In this document: positions 20,598-32,700 of the stretch, piece after piece
How the letters are laid out: each line of letters begins with the position of its first letter
Numbering within the stretch: position 1 is the stretch's first letter
Origin: Paroedura picta
Lineage: Eukaryota > Chordata > Lepidosauria > Squamata > Gekkonidae
Assembly: GCF_049243985.1 (NCBI RefSeq)
Contig: NC_135373.1
Location: forward strand, 96,033,213-96,097,212
Direction: 5' to 3'
DNA length: 64,000 bases
The notes under the pieces: generated by a model
Told to the model about the DNA's origin: nothing
The model's database searches: none
What the model saw: the letters and a program-made list of their open reading frames with translations, nothing else
Made by a program: the position numbers and the translations under genes

Positions 20598-20935
20598 CCC
20601 TGCCCATAGCCTTCCCTGCTCAGCCTGCCCTTTGGGATATGGGGATGGGTGGGAAGGAGGCAGCCCATCCCCCTATGGTCTTCCCTGAGCAGCCTGGCCT
20701 TTGGGAAATGTGGGGATGGATGGAGAAAAGGCAGTTCCCTCGCCCATGGCCTTCCCCACCTAGTCTTGCCTTTGGAAGATATAGAGGACAGGGCAGGAAG
20801 GAGGCAACCCCCCTGTAGCCTTCCCTGCCTTGCCCAGCATTTGGGAAATGTGGGGCGGGGGCAGGAAGGTGGCAGCCCACTTGTCCATGGCATGCCTGGC
20901 CTTTGGAAGATGTGGGGTTTGATGGGAAGGTGGAG
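20598..20935 (+). repeat. degenerate minisatellite, about 70-bp unit, five copies
   Basis: The phrase CCTTTGGGAAATGTGGGG, followed by GGAAGGAGGCAGCCC and CATGGCCTTCCC, recurs with a period of about 62-72 bp, starting near 20620, 20691, 20763, 20832 and 20894. A minus-strand open frame running through it is a product of the repeat. Confidence 0.85.
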
Positions 20936-20989
20936 ATAGTGATGACCTATGAGGACCCTATTGTATGGGGTGGGAGTAGGAGGGCCAGT

Positions 20990-21115
20990 GCCCACACCTG
21001 AAAGTTGGCAACCCAGGTGGCTGCATTTGGAGGAAGAGTCAGGAATCAAACCCAGCTCTTGAGAGTAGAGTCTGCTACTCTTTAACCACTTCCCCACACT
21101 CCATCTCAGAATTGA
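20990..21115 (-). repeat. MIR-like SINE, partial head
   Basis: The text GTCAGGAATCAAACCCAGCT and CTACTCTTTAACCACTTCCC matches the tRNA-head half of the SINE at 21185 in the same orientation. Confidence 0.6.
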
Positions 21116-21184
21116 GCAGGGGGATGCAGAACAGAGGAAGGTGACCATGCAGGTATATGTGCTAGAGACTTTGCCTCTAGTAGA

Positions 21185-21465
21185 AGAAGAAGAAGAAGAA
21201 GAGTTGGTTCTTATATGCCGCTTTTTCCTACCCGAAGGAGGCTCAAAGCGGCTTACAGTCGCCTTCCCATTCCTCTCCCCACAACAGACACCCTGTGGGG
21301 TGGGTGAGGCTGAGAGAGCCCTGATATCACTGCCCGGTCAGAACAGTTTTATCAGTGCCGTGGCGAGCCCAAGGTCACCCAGCTGGTTGCATGTGGGGGA
21401 GTGCAGAATCGAACCTGGCATGCCAGATTACAAGTCCGCACTCCTAACCACTACACCAAACTGGC
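21185..21465 (-). repeat. MIR-like tRNA-headed SINE, whole copy
   Basis: On the minus strand it starts with GAGCCAGTTTGGTGTAGTGG and has the B box GGTTCGATTC. It continues with GCTGGGTGACCTTGGGC and an L2-like end, TGTAAGCCGCTTTGAGCC, and finishes in a CTT-rich tail. A 9-bp duplication, TCTAGTAGA, flanks it (21176-21184, 21466-21474). Confidence 0.88.
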
Positions 21466-21474
21466 TCTAGTAGA

Positions 21475-22293
21475 CATATAATACAGTTCCATATAGCAGT
21501 CAGGTCAATTTAATATGCAATACTTCTAAAATACTGGTTATGGGGTCAGTCAGAATGCTAGTTAAGTACCAAAACCTGAGATAATGAAGGTATAAATTCA
21601 TTGTAAATGTTTAAATATACTAATATACTAAAGTAATTAGGTATTACCATCAGAAAACCTCAAGATTAAAGCCTAATTACATTCTATTCCCTGGTCCATC
21701 CCTGGGCCCAATCAACAGATAAGTGCAGGGATTTCCATACTTGGACCCCAGTTCCCTGCCGTGTATAGGGTCAGTTAAGATCTGGATCACAATGCCCATG
21801 AAGAGGGTTGAGCCTTCACCCCTGTGCTGTTTTCTCAACCAGAAAGGGCCCCATAAAGTCGCTAACTTAACATATACTGATAGAGTACACATGAGGCATC
21901 TCCTCTGGGTCATATGAAGTTGGAGAAATGGTGCAGGGTGGAGGCTTAAATCCCATTTCTGTGTGTACCATGGTGTTGATCCGAACTGGACCAAACCTGG
22001 GAAGTTGATCTGAATGAGAGACACATCCAGGAAAAGTATAAAATCTAAGTATGCCCTTAGCTGTGTTTGTATAATTCTGGCAGCTGTTCATAGACTGACA
22101 AGTTTTTAGTCTAGTATAAGCATTCATGGACTAAAGCCCAATGGGTAGCAGATTTTAAACGTTATTTTATATTTATGTTTTTTAAATTCTGCTTTAATGT
22201 CTTTGACTGTTGGCCATCTTGGGACCCTGAATTGGGTAGAAAAGACGGCATAAAAATTGATCAGTATTTTGGCTACTTCCTTTTAACTGCAAC
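21475..22293. other. intergenic, no clear feature
   Basis: The stretch is AT-rich. An L2/CR1-like tail trace (GCCATCTTGGGACCCTGAATTG, split by divergence) lies near 22210-22260. Nothing else is supported. Confidence 0.35.
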
Positions 22294-22765
22294 CAGCACG
22301 CTGATAAGCTGCTGCTGAGAGGCATCCCTATTTATATGCCTCTCCAGTTGGGAAGGCATTTACATGGAGCAGCTGATCAGCTGTTGCTGAGAGGCATCCC
22401 AACTGCTCTATTTATATGCCTCTCCAGTTGGGAATGCATTTACATGGAGCTGATCAGCTGCTGCTGAGAGGCATCCCAACTGCTCTATTTATATGCCTCT
22501 CCAGTTGGGAATGCATTTACATGGAGCTGATCAGCTGCTGCTGAGAGGCATCCCAACTGCTCTATTTATATGCCTCTCCAGTTGGGAAGGCATTTACATG
22601 GAGCAGCTGATCAGCTGTTGCTGAGAGGCATCCCAACTGCTCTATTTATATGCCTCTCCAGTTGGGAACGCATTTACATGGAGCTGATCGGCTGCTGCTG
22701 AGAGGCATCCCAACTGCTCTATTTATATGCCTCTCCAGTTGGGAAGGCATTTACATGGAGCAGGC
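22294..22765 (+). repeat. 77/80-bp minisatellite, six copies
   Basis: The unit contains GAGAGGCATCCCAACTGCTC, TATTTATATGCCTCTCCAGT and GCATTTACATGGAGC. The GCATT landmark falls at 22356, 22436, 22513, 22590, 22670 and 22747, giving spacings of 80, 77, 77, 80 and 77. The 3-bp difference is an extra GCA before CTGATCAGCTG. The copies are very similar, so the expansion looks recent. Confidence 0.95.
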
Positions 22766-22869
22766 ATCATCAGCAGTTTGACCTATTGTGTATGTTTTAA
22801 GTCTAAGGGTCCAACTAGACTAAGGATTTCAATGTGTGGGTTCTGCAAAATTTAAAGTGGTGATGTAGT

Positions 22870-23508
22870 TCATTTTATTGTTACATGGGAAGCATCTGGG
22901 AGAGGAAAGTGAGCAGTCCCCTTCTCCCTACCTCACTTAGTTGTGCTCTGTTGCTTGAAGCACCTTTCTCTGTGGTCCAGGTCAGTTCCACTGTTGGAGC
23001 TGAGCTGGGTGGCAAGGAGAAAGTCTGAAGCAATGGAATGCAGTTAGGTAAAGCAGGGGACCCAGCACTCTTTCTTGCATAAAATACCCCTGTCCTCACT
23101 CCCGATTTATATTCAGAATCTATTAGGAAAGCTTTTTGTCAACTTCTTCCAAGAAGCCCAAAGTGCCCCGATATCTCCCTTTTAAGCTGTCCATTTTGTT
23201 AAAACAATATAACCTTAATTCAGAATTTTCCCTGTGAAATTTGCCAACAATAAAACATTAAAATAAATTCACCCATATTTTAGTGTTGTTTTTATCTGTC
23301 ACAGAAGCTTCCATGGATGATGTCCATGTATATTTGTATCCTGTGTTCCAAAATCTTGCTCCAGCCCTGAAAACACTTATCTGCTTTGTCCGAGCACCAC
23401 AGGCAAAGCCATATGTTTCTGAAGAGGTCACTTCTAAGTCCTCCTCCTGTGTCCAGTCTCGTGGCTGTATGCTTCGCCATAACTGGTGTCCGCAACTTGT
23501 AACAGTTT
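22870..23508 (-). other. AGBL3: AGBL3 3'UTR (probable)
   Basis: Reading leftward from the AGBL3 stop, the first good minus-strand AATAAA is at 22874-22879, giving a 3'UTR of about 640 nt. This is inferred from the signal alone. Confidence 0.45.
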
Positions 23509-23755
23509 CTAAGCATGAAAGGAAATGCTCTCAGTGGATGAAAGGTCTTGTGTTGGGGGCCTATGATTCAGGCACTCACTCTTGCGTCGCTTAGAAAAAA
23601 ACTTGCTTTCGCTCTGGCACAGTAGGGTTTTGGGGGGCATTTTTTGCCTGGTGTTTAGTCGAGATGAAGAATGGGGGGTTTCGCCATCTTCACAGTGCTT
23701 CACTAAGATTGTCTTGTTAGTTTCCTTTGTAGGTGACAGGGTAGCCAGGCGTGGT
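23509..23755 (-). CDS. AGBL3: AGBL3 last coding exon and stop
   Basis: The acceptor is TTATCTGTGCAG. The 82 codons include [20 protein letters not shown] and [20 protein letters not shown], and end STESISFHA and TAG (23509-23511). The phase completes the arginine codon split from E16. Confidence 0.85.
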
Positions 23756-26700
23756 CTGCACAGATAAACAGAGTTAGTTAATCACTGTCTCGCAAAGTAC
23801 ACACATCCCCGCATTTTGAGAGGATTAATATCCTGATCATGCAGCCTGTGTGGATGCACTAATCCAGACATTGTAGCTGGAAAATCCAAACAGCCCTACA
23901 CAAAATACATTTAAATCATCTTGTTTATAAGCGTCACAGAATGTGTGTGTCAATACTCAGAAAGTTATTACTAAGAGCCTTACCTGTGTTTAATTCCAGA
24001 GGTGTAGTTGTGCAGCAAAACCCCAAACAGGCTAAGAATCTTGTGATACCTTACCACATTTCAACACAGCTGATGAAACCTGTTCAAGTCCACAAAAACT
24101 TACAATATAATAAATATTTTACAGTGCCACCATAAAGCAGAGTTAACACCCTTCTAAATCCATTGATTCTGCTTAAGATGGTATTTAATGTTTAAGGTAT
24201 CACAAGTCTCCTTTTAAGGTTTGTTTGAGGTAATTTCTGATGCAGAGTACTCTGAAGCACTGTACAGATGCTAAGTATTATAGCATTACACATTCTCTTC
24301 TGGACTTTGCTTCCAGTGCCGTCTCTCCCTTGTTCAGTCAATTCATCCAGCCTGTGCTAACATATCTTTTATTACAATCCTCAAACCATCTCTTCAGCAA
24401 AGCCTTTTGCTCCTTTTGAGTTAAACTGACACTATAATACCTATTTTAGCCTTTTTAAATCCCATTCTCTGCTCCTGATCCCTACCTCTCCCTACTTTGA
24501 GAACATGAAACTACAGCTGTATAAATATTATTGTAAATTCCTTCCAAAGGCTCTCTCCATGCAGACTTGGGATTTGTCCCATGGTAAGGCAGCAACATGC
24601 TATCTGAAGCTCTGACCATGAGGCTGGGAGTTCGATCCCAGCAGCCGGCTCAAGGTTGACTCAGCCTTCCATCCTTCCGAGGTCAGTAAAATGAGTACCC
24701 AGCTTGTGGGGGGGAAACGGTAATGACTGGGGAAGGCACTGGCAAACCACCCCGTATTGAGTCTGCCATGAAAATGCTAGAGGGCATCACCCCAAGGGTC
24801 AGACATGACCCGGTGCTTGCGCAGGGGATACCTTTACCTTTTTACTGCATATGAACTGCATGAACATAACAGCCAAATGAACCAACCCTACAGGATGGTT
24901 TTTTTTTTCATGTATATCAGATTTTAGCCATCAAACATGCTGGACAGGAATCACATTCCTATCCTCCACACTGTTAAGTACTAAGGAGACATTCAAGAAC
25001 AGCCATCGTTCAAGAGAAACAAGAGGCACACCATGTCTGCATTAAAGGGCTTCTTAATAGGGATGGGCATGAACTGGCTCATGAACTAAAGTTCATCCTG
25101 AATTTTGGCCAGTTCATGGGTCCCAAGCAATCTTCTCAAACTGAAAAGCCACCAATGACCTTCCGCACTTCTAGATGCAATTCACAAAGAGCAGAAAGCA
25201 GGGTTGTAAATTGCTTGCATTATTTAAACCTTTGCTTTTGGCTTTTAATGAAATACAGCTGAGCAATGGGGAGCTCACCTGTTTGGTTTAAATGGCTTGG
25301 AGTCATTTGAATCCCAGCTTTCTCTCTGCTTCATGGGAAGCAGAATGCTGGGGTTTAAACTTTAAATGGCTGTCAAGCCATACGAACTGGTTTGGTTCAT
25401 GGCCTATCAGTTAATAGTTTGATTCAGAATTGTAATGCAGTTCATGCCCACCCCTACCTCTGATACACAAGAATAGTGAACATAAAATATCCTGTTGCCC
25501 TTTTGAACGGCAACATTAATTCTGACGGTACAGCTGGATGGGACATTTTGTGCATTTTTGGTGCATTTAATCCCACTATGACTAGGGCAGCTACACACAA
25601 GAGAAACCAAACTGGGCAGCATAGGCGGCACTATTTCAGATGCATACTGGTATGGATTTCTTCCAGTCTATTTTACATTTTCTTTCCCAGGTACAAGCAT
25701 TTCATGCTCACTAGGTATCATGAGAAGACCTTTGGCAGAAGTATCCAGAACTGCTCTTAACCGACAGGGTGTTTTTCTCCCACACACTTACCGATAGCGA
25801 CCAAAGCACTTGGGATGTGGGTCACTCCTCTGACATCTTTCAGGGGCTTGTCTGTACTTTGCCTCTGCTACAAAAGGCAGGGAGAGAGGTAGAAAATCTT
25901 GTGCATTAGAGAACCTGCTGAATCTGATATCTCCTTCATGATTTTCTTCTCTTTTTCTGCCGAACTTAGTACTTCTGGGAGATGATCCGTCCTTTCCTTT
26001 CCTTTCTTTTCCATCACAGTTGAGTTTTGAGTTGTCTATGAGACCTGAGCCAAAGATAAACATGAGTTCTGGAGCTTAATAACTTATCAGGGTTCATCCT
26101 CAGCTGCTTTTAGTCCTTAAACTTTTCTGTGAAATACTAATATATGTGAACTGGTAGGACTTTCACAATCAGAACCATTTTTCAGGCTCATTAAACATCT
26201 CTTCCAACTATTGCTTGTGTACTCGCAATAGACTGAGGGAAATGCAAGATTCCACCCTTAGCATTTTTGTATCAAATCTATGGCTTTTTATGTCCATCTG
26301 TTATTGTTATTTAAGTAAACAGTAAAAAGATCTCCACAATCTTAACACAAGGCTGTTTTGGGAGACCTAACCACTGGGCAGTTCTGAGACCTAATGGAGG
26401 CATATTTACTTCACCACAATATTACAGGACAAAGCTATGGATGGAAAAAAACATATCCAATTAAAAATCTCTTTTTCCCCTTAGAATCCAACAACAGCTG
26501 AAACATTTCTACTAATATTTCTACTACATTTCTACTACAAGGTGGTCATTTGAAAACCCAGGGTATGCAGACAATGTTTATTCCACTGAATTTATTAAAA
26601 GCTGTTAACATAACTTAGAATTCCAAGCATTGCTCAGTTGCCTTTCTGCTGTCTAGCGCCCTGTAACATTAGAAAAGAGTATCCAATGCCAAGCATGGCT

Positions 26701-29700
26701 GGCACAGAGGACAGAAGTATAAGTAACACAAACCCCTGGTGGTGCTTTATCCCAAATCAGACTAGTGGTCTGTTATTGTCCACTGGCTCTTCAGGATGTG
26801 AAGTAAACATCCTTTCATATCACCTCCCGCCTGATCCTTTTAGCCAGATTAAATGAGATCTTCTGCAGATGCTGTAGCATTGAGCTGCAGGCCCACCCTC
26901 ACTTTAGAAAAGGAGATGACAAGAGTGTCTACAACAGAGGATGAGAAGATGAGCAAAATCCCACCTACTGAGGGAGTGTCAAAGTTATTGTTAAAATACT
27001 GTTCTAGTTGGTATGTTATTGTTATTGTTATATTGTTATATTGATTCTGAGAGTGTTCTATGTAAATGTTTCAAAATGTTTTATGTAAACTGCCCAGAGC
27101 CGTAGGGAAGGGCGGTATAAAAATCTAAATAAATTAATAAAATAAATAAATAAATAGGCCTTCAGTGATATGACACATTTTACTGAAGAGTGTTTTGCTC
27201 ATTACTCCAAATATATATTCAAGAAAACCTTTGGGAAGCGAAGCTGTCCTCTCTCTAATGGCCCTGCCACCATGATATTTCTCTAATCGCCAAGCAGTAG
27301 TCTTGCAATAAGGAGAGGAAATGTTTGTGTTCTGGCCCAAGGCCATATTTTGGAGTTCTTTTTCTCCCAGCTGCAAAGTGACATAAGTTGTTCCATGATG
27401 CTTTCCTTCCGTTGCCCGAGTGAGGCTCAGAGAGCTGAAACAGAGAAAGTTCAGTCATGTTATTTATTTGATTGGTAGGTGAAAAAGTTAGATCGCATAG
27501 TAGGCATATATCTAGATTGTTGCCAATATCAACACAATTTTCAGTTTCAGAAGTTAGAAATTCTGTTACAAGTATTACAAACATCAAATATTTAGAATCC
27601 TTAATTTGGGGGGTCGGAACCTTAAGTATCTACACAGAATGAGGGGCACTTTTCAACATTATTTTGAAAGTGCTGATAGAGTCTGGTGCACATGTACTGA
27701 GACTTTCAGAAGAAATGGCAATTTTGTATATTGGGAGGAATGTGTGCAGCATTTTTGTCCTCTACATGTGCTAACAGTTCCAGGAACATAACAACTGAAA
27801 AGGGTATATATCTTTCCTATAAATAAGTATATTCTGGTTTCCCTTCAGATCATAAAATTTTTTCATCTTTTCTTGTAAGTAGGTATATACAAAAGGTTAT
27901 CATATTACTAGGGATGCCATCCTCTGGGTGGGACCTGGGGATCCCTCAGAATTACAGCTCATCTCCAGATTACAGAGATCGGTTCCCCTGGGAAAAAATG
28001 GATGTTTTGGTGGATGGGCTTGATGGCTCTGTACTTCACTGAAGCCCCTGCTCTCTGTGGGCACCATCCTATTCAGCATCCCCCAACAGTGGCTAGGGGG
28101 GACCTGGCAACCCTAAATAATAGTTGTAAACAACTGAATTATTATTGCAGTAGCACTAAGAAAAGTTTACCAAAAAAGTGAAGGAAACATAAGGATACTA
28201 GTCTAAAGAATCCAGCCAGCATGTTTTAAGGGAAACATGAAAATTACAGTCCCTCGAAAATGTTTATACAAAGGTTTAATATATCGATAGTTGGATTGAA
28301 GTTCTTTAATTTGAAAACATGTAATGCTGTTTGAAGGACTGCAATTCAATATGATAAGGAGAGGAAAATATAGAATTGTTCCATTCACATTCATATTAAT
28401 CATAGTCATTTCCCATTACTGGAAACTTAGAATCCTATTACACTGTTTATAGATAAATTGTACACTTTTTTCTATCCACATCTGTTCCTCTTAATAAAAG
28501 GGTAAGAGGGTGCTGGGAAGAGCTGGGTCTCATCACCTACCCACGAATGAAGGAGGCTGTCCTGGCTGTCCCATCCCTGATTGGATGTCCATCCAAAGAA
28601 TGGCCAATCAGGAGGGATGTCCTGCCTCTTGCTGCAACCCCCTCCAACTTTTTCTATCAGGAAGAACTGCCAGCTACCAGTAAGGTAGGCAGGCAGCTGT
28701 GCTGGGAGGGAGGGCGGAGGACTAGGGACTGTGGGGGCAGTGGAAATAGGGGTGGGGGTGGAGGGAGAAGGGAGTGAACCCCCACTAGTGCTCCTGCTGC
28801 CCTGAACAACTCTGGCTGCAGCTGTGCCAGGCCTTGACAGGGCTTCCCAGGACAGTGTGGGGAGGAACAGAATCCCTGCTAGTGCTTCCCCTCCTAAAAA
28901 GGCCCGCAGGCCTTTTGAGGGCTGGGGGGAGTGGAGTCCCCTCCAGCATTTCTCCCCTGCCCCGAAAAGGCCTGCCAAGGCCTGTGGAGGCTGCAGCGGG
29001 GGTGGGGTGGGATGGATTCCCAACCAGAACTTCCCCCACATGCCAAATAGGCCTGCAGAGGCCTCGGCGGGCCTCTTGAAGGGAGCGAAGGGGAGCGAGG
29101 TCTGTGGGGGCCTCGGTGGGCCTTTTAGGGGCTGCAGGGGGACCTCAACTGGCCTGCCCAGGGTGGGGGAGGGGGGCCTAGCTCCCGTTGCATTCCTGGC
29201 TGCAACGGGCTTTGCCCCTCGTATTACAAATAGACCCAAAGTTGATTGAGAAATCAAAGCTTTTAATTGGGAAAGGAAACATTGTGTAATATATATATAT
29301 ATAATTTCCTACCTAGGATGATTTTCCACATGAATGAGGGAGCCTGTAAGTAGAAGAGAAAAAAATGTATAATATAATAGCAAATATAATTGGAAAGCTG
29401 CCTGGAATGGCCCTATTTAGTAAGAAAATAGCGACTTTTTCTTGTTTCTTGTTTTAAGATTTCAGGAATTTCCCCCTCTAGCCCTTCATTCATTCATTCA
29501 TTCATTCATTCATTCATTCATTCATTCATTCATTCATTCATTCATTCATTCATTCATTCATTCATTCATTTACAGAACCAGACTCAATTTGCCATATCAT
29601 TCTGCAATGTGAGTTGTATAAGAACAAATGTTCTGACGATCTCCCCACTTTTACCTTTCCCTGATGTCTCGGATGGCAGGGCTCTTGAGCTGCTGCTTGT

Positions 29701-32700
29701 TGATGGTTGCCCGGAAACCACAGAGCAGGTAGCCAAGTTTTTGGCTATGGTGATGACCCACAGGTTAAAGAGGTAGATGTCACTGGTTTTGTTTTTCTGT
29801 GTTTGCTGCTCCCTTGCTTGCTGTAATTTTCCTTACAGCTTTGTTGACTTGTATTGTAGAACTGATTTGTATATTGTTTGGTATTGTGGATGCCATTAAA
29901 GGTTTTTGTATTGTTTGTTTTGCATTTATTTATTTATTTCCTGCCTCCCCCAGGAGGCTCAAGATGGGTCACATAAAAGCCCAAAAATCTTAGTTACTAG
30001 GACTTGGATGACTTCTACAAATACTAGACTTTTCATTCTAGAATCTTATTATGAATAAAAAGCAACCAGTTTTGGCAGTGTCATATCCTGTCTATTGTGA
30101 TTCTTTGAAATATTTCAGATAACTAAAGAAGTACATCTGTTTCCATGCAAGGGTGTGGGTCTGTAAGGCTGCAGCGGGAAAAGAGCACTGCTCTTCTTTA
30201 CTTCTAAAATGTAAACTATGGAATTATGGAGCCTTACTGTGGTACGTGGGTGTGACCTTGTGTTGATCCTTTCTTTAAAGAGGAAATGCCTAGCTTCAGA
30301 AATGAAATGGGTAGGGCCCATGAGGGACAGACCTTCTTGGTAGTTTTAGTGCATGCTGACTTGTATTTCCTGAACCTGGCTCTATTGCCCACAATCTTGT
30401 CCTTGACACTGCTAAGCCATAACTCTGACTTCTCTCTTTGTGTCACCTGACCTTGCAATCACTTGACTTCCTGTTAAACACTTGAGGAGTGCAGTTCTAG
30501 AGCTTAATTTTGAGAGGCTTGAGAAAAGCTAGCCTTGTAGAAATTGTGGGATTATTTCCTATTAGAGCCATAGTAAGAATACTAGTTGTCACTGTTTTGT
30601 ATAGTTGTTAAGCTGAATCACAACCAGCATGTGTTCTGGCACCGGCTGACCAAAGTTGACCCAGAAGGTCATGAGATGCCATTGTGAACAAGCATAGACA
30701 GCATATATATTACCAACCCCATGGAATCTGGTAGCAGTAATACAAAGAGACACCAGAGTGAGAATTCTGTTGACCTATCAGAGCAGAATTCAAACAATGG
30801 ATCTGGTATCTGATCAATCCAATACCCTCCCAAATACTTGGCATCTGTGCATGTACCAATCAATGATTGATACTGTAAAGGTATGGGAATGCTTATTAAA
30901 ACTTTTTCTCTGGCCCTGGGAGGGTAGAGATCACTGTTTCAGCCATCTTTGTTCTGCAAAAAATCTCCCTATTTTGTATAAAATATTTTTTCTCCTTGCT
31001 TCATCCAGAAGTTTTCTTGCCTGACTTACTTTGGATTTTTGTGAACTTTTGATATTTTTGGGTTTTGTACATTTGCACAAAGATTTTAGGCCTAACAGTT
31101 TTCTGGAAACACAAGTGCTCTGTTCAAACATATAAGCCCCTTGCCCTTAATCTCACATGTATATAGGCTGCCTGTGATCAACTAGTAGTGAGGGAAAGTA
31201 CTTGGCACATGCCCAGTGGGACTCCTCCCTTTATCATGGCTTTCTATCCCTATCTGCCAGACTTTAATACTGAAAATCTTTGCAGGCAGAAGTTTGGTTT
31301 TTTGTTTTTAAACTAGGCAGGAATTAAAGTATCTGGCATAATTTTAAGACTTTAAGGGTTTGTATTGTTTAATAGCATTGCATTTTATTACATATTAAGC
31401 AATCACTATATTTTTTTTTCATTAAAGAAGATGGGATAGAAGACTCTTACATAACCAAGAGATAAACTATATTTTTTAAGCAGAGAATTGGCAGTAAAAC
31501 AAGTTCCTGTGTTGGGACCTTGTGATATGTAATGAAAATTAAATCCTAGAAGGAACCTTTTAACTCTTACTTGTTCAGTTTTCCCATTGCTGCTGCAGCT
31601 ACTGATTCAGCACAGCAGCAACTGGGTTTCCAAATGGCAGCTGTCTTGACATTTTCCTTGGCAGCATCCATGTCTCCCTGTGTCACCTGAGACTTTTTAG
31701 CTCTTGTTTAAAAATCAGAAACGTATAGTTATGGCATTACAAAAATCCACCAAGATCTCTGAATGTTTGGTGGTGGGCAGGGGGGCCAAGGAGAATGGCC
31801 ACAGCAGGAAACTAGGGTGGCAAAAATAATGCTGATGTGGATTAGACTACAAAGATCCAGGCTTTCCTGCCCATATGGTTGTAATTCCAGTTTTGCTGTG
31901 ATCTTTCACAAAACATCGATTCAAATATCACAGGCATGAGGAGAAAATCTTGGCAGTCCATAGAAGTATTGTGACGCTGGAGAGCTAACAAGGGCAGAAA
32001 AGCTACTCCCCAACAGCATCCAAGCAAAGCCCAGTATATAAGTGACCACTACCTTGAACTAAGAGCCTCTTGTGGCGCAGAGTGGTAAGGCAGCCGCCTG
32101 AAAGCTTTGCCCATGAGGTTGGGAGTTCAATCCCAGCAGTCGGCTTAAGGTTGACTCAGCCTTCCATCCTTCCGAGGTCGGTAAAATGAGTACCCAGCTT
32201 GCTGGGGGGTAAACGGTAATGACTGGGGAAGGCACTGGCAAACCACCCCGTATTGAGTCTGCCATGAAAACGCTAGAGGGCGTCACCCCAAGGGTCAGAC
32301 ATGACTCGGTGCTTGCACAGGGGATACCTTTACCTTTACCTTTTTACCTTGAACTACTCTTGCCATCAGAGAACACCACTGGCTACATTATAGGGGTGGC
32401 TGTTTTGCAAGGATAAAATAGGACAATCACATATATACCTCCTTGAGATTTTAGAAGGAAGAGTGGGATACATGCCAATGTGATCCCTCACCAAAAAGTT
32501 TGTATCACTCTATGTCTCCAACAACATGAAATTTTCTAGATCAGATTGAGACAATGACTTTTGGAGTTAGGCAGTCCTTATTCAGATGACTAAAAACAAC
32601 CCAGCAGTAAATGTATCTACCTGCATTTTTAATGGGAGGTAAGATTCATATGAAAAGTGTAGATATGCATACTATATAGACATGCATCATATACTCCCTC

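Noticed and set aside
28472-29257. 261-codon minus-strand open frame
   Set aside because: It covers the GC-rich interior of a Helitron-like element and is Pro/Ser-rich without homology.
31550-31720. Possible extra AGBL3 exon near 31.6 kb
   Set aside because: A minus-strand frame with MGKLNK caught my eye, but E15 and E16 already join in exact phase and no acceptor and donor pair fits.
32062-32344. Possible tRNA gene
   Set aside because: A and B boxes are present, but the rest is the Sauria SINE body with target duplications. It is a tRNA-derived SINE, not a tRNA gene.
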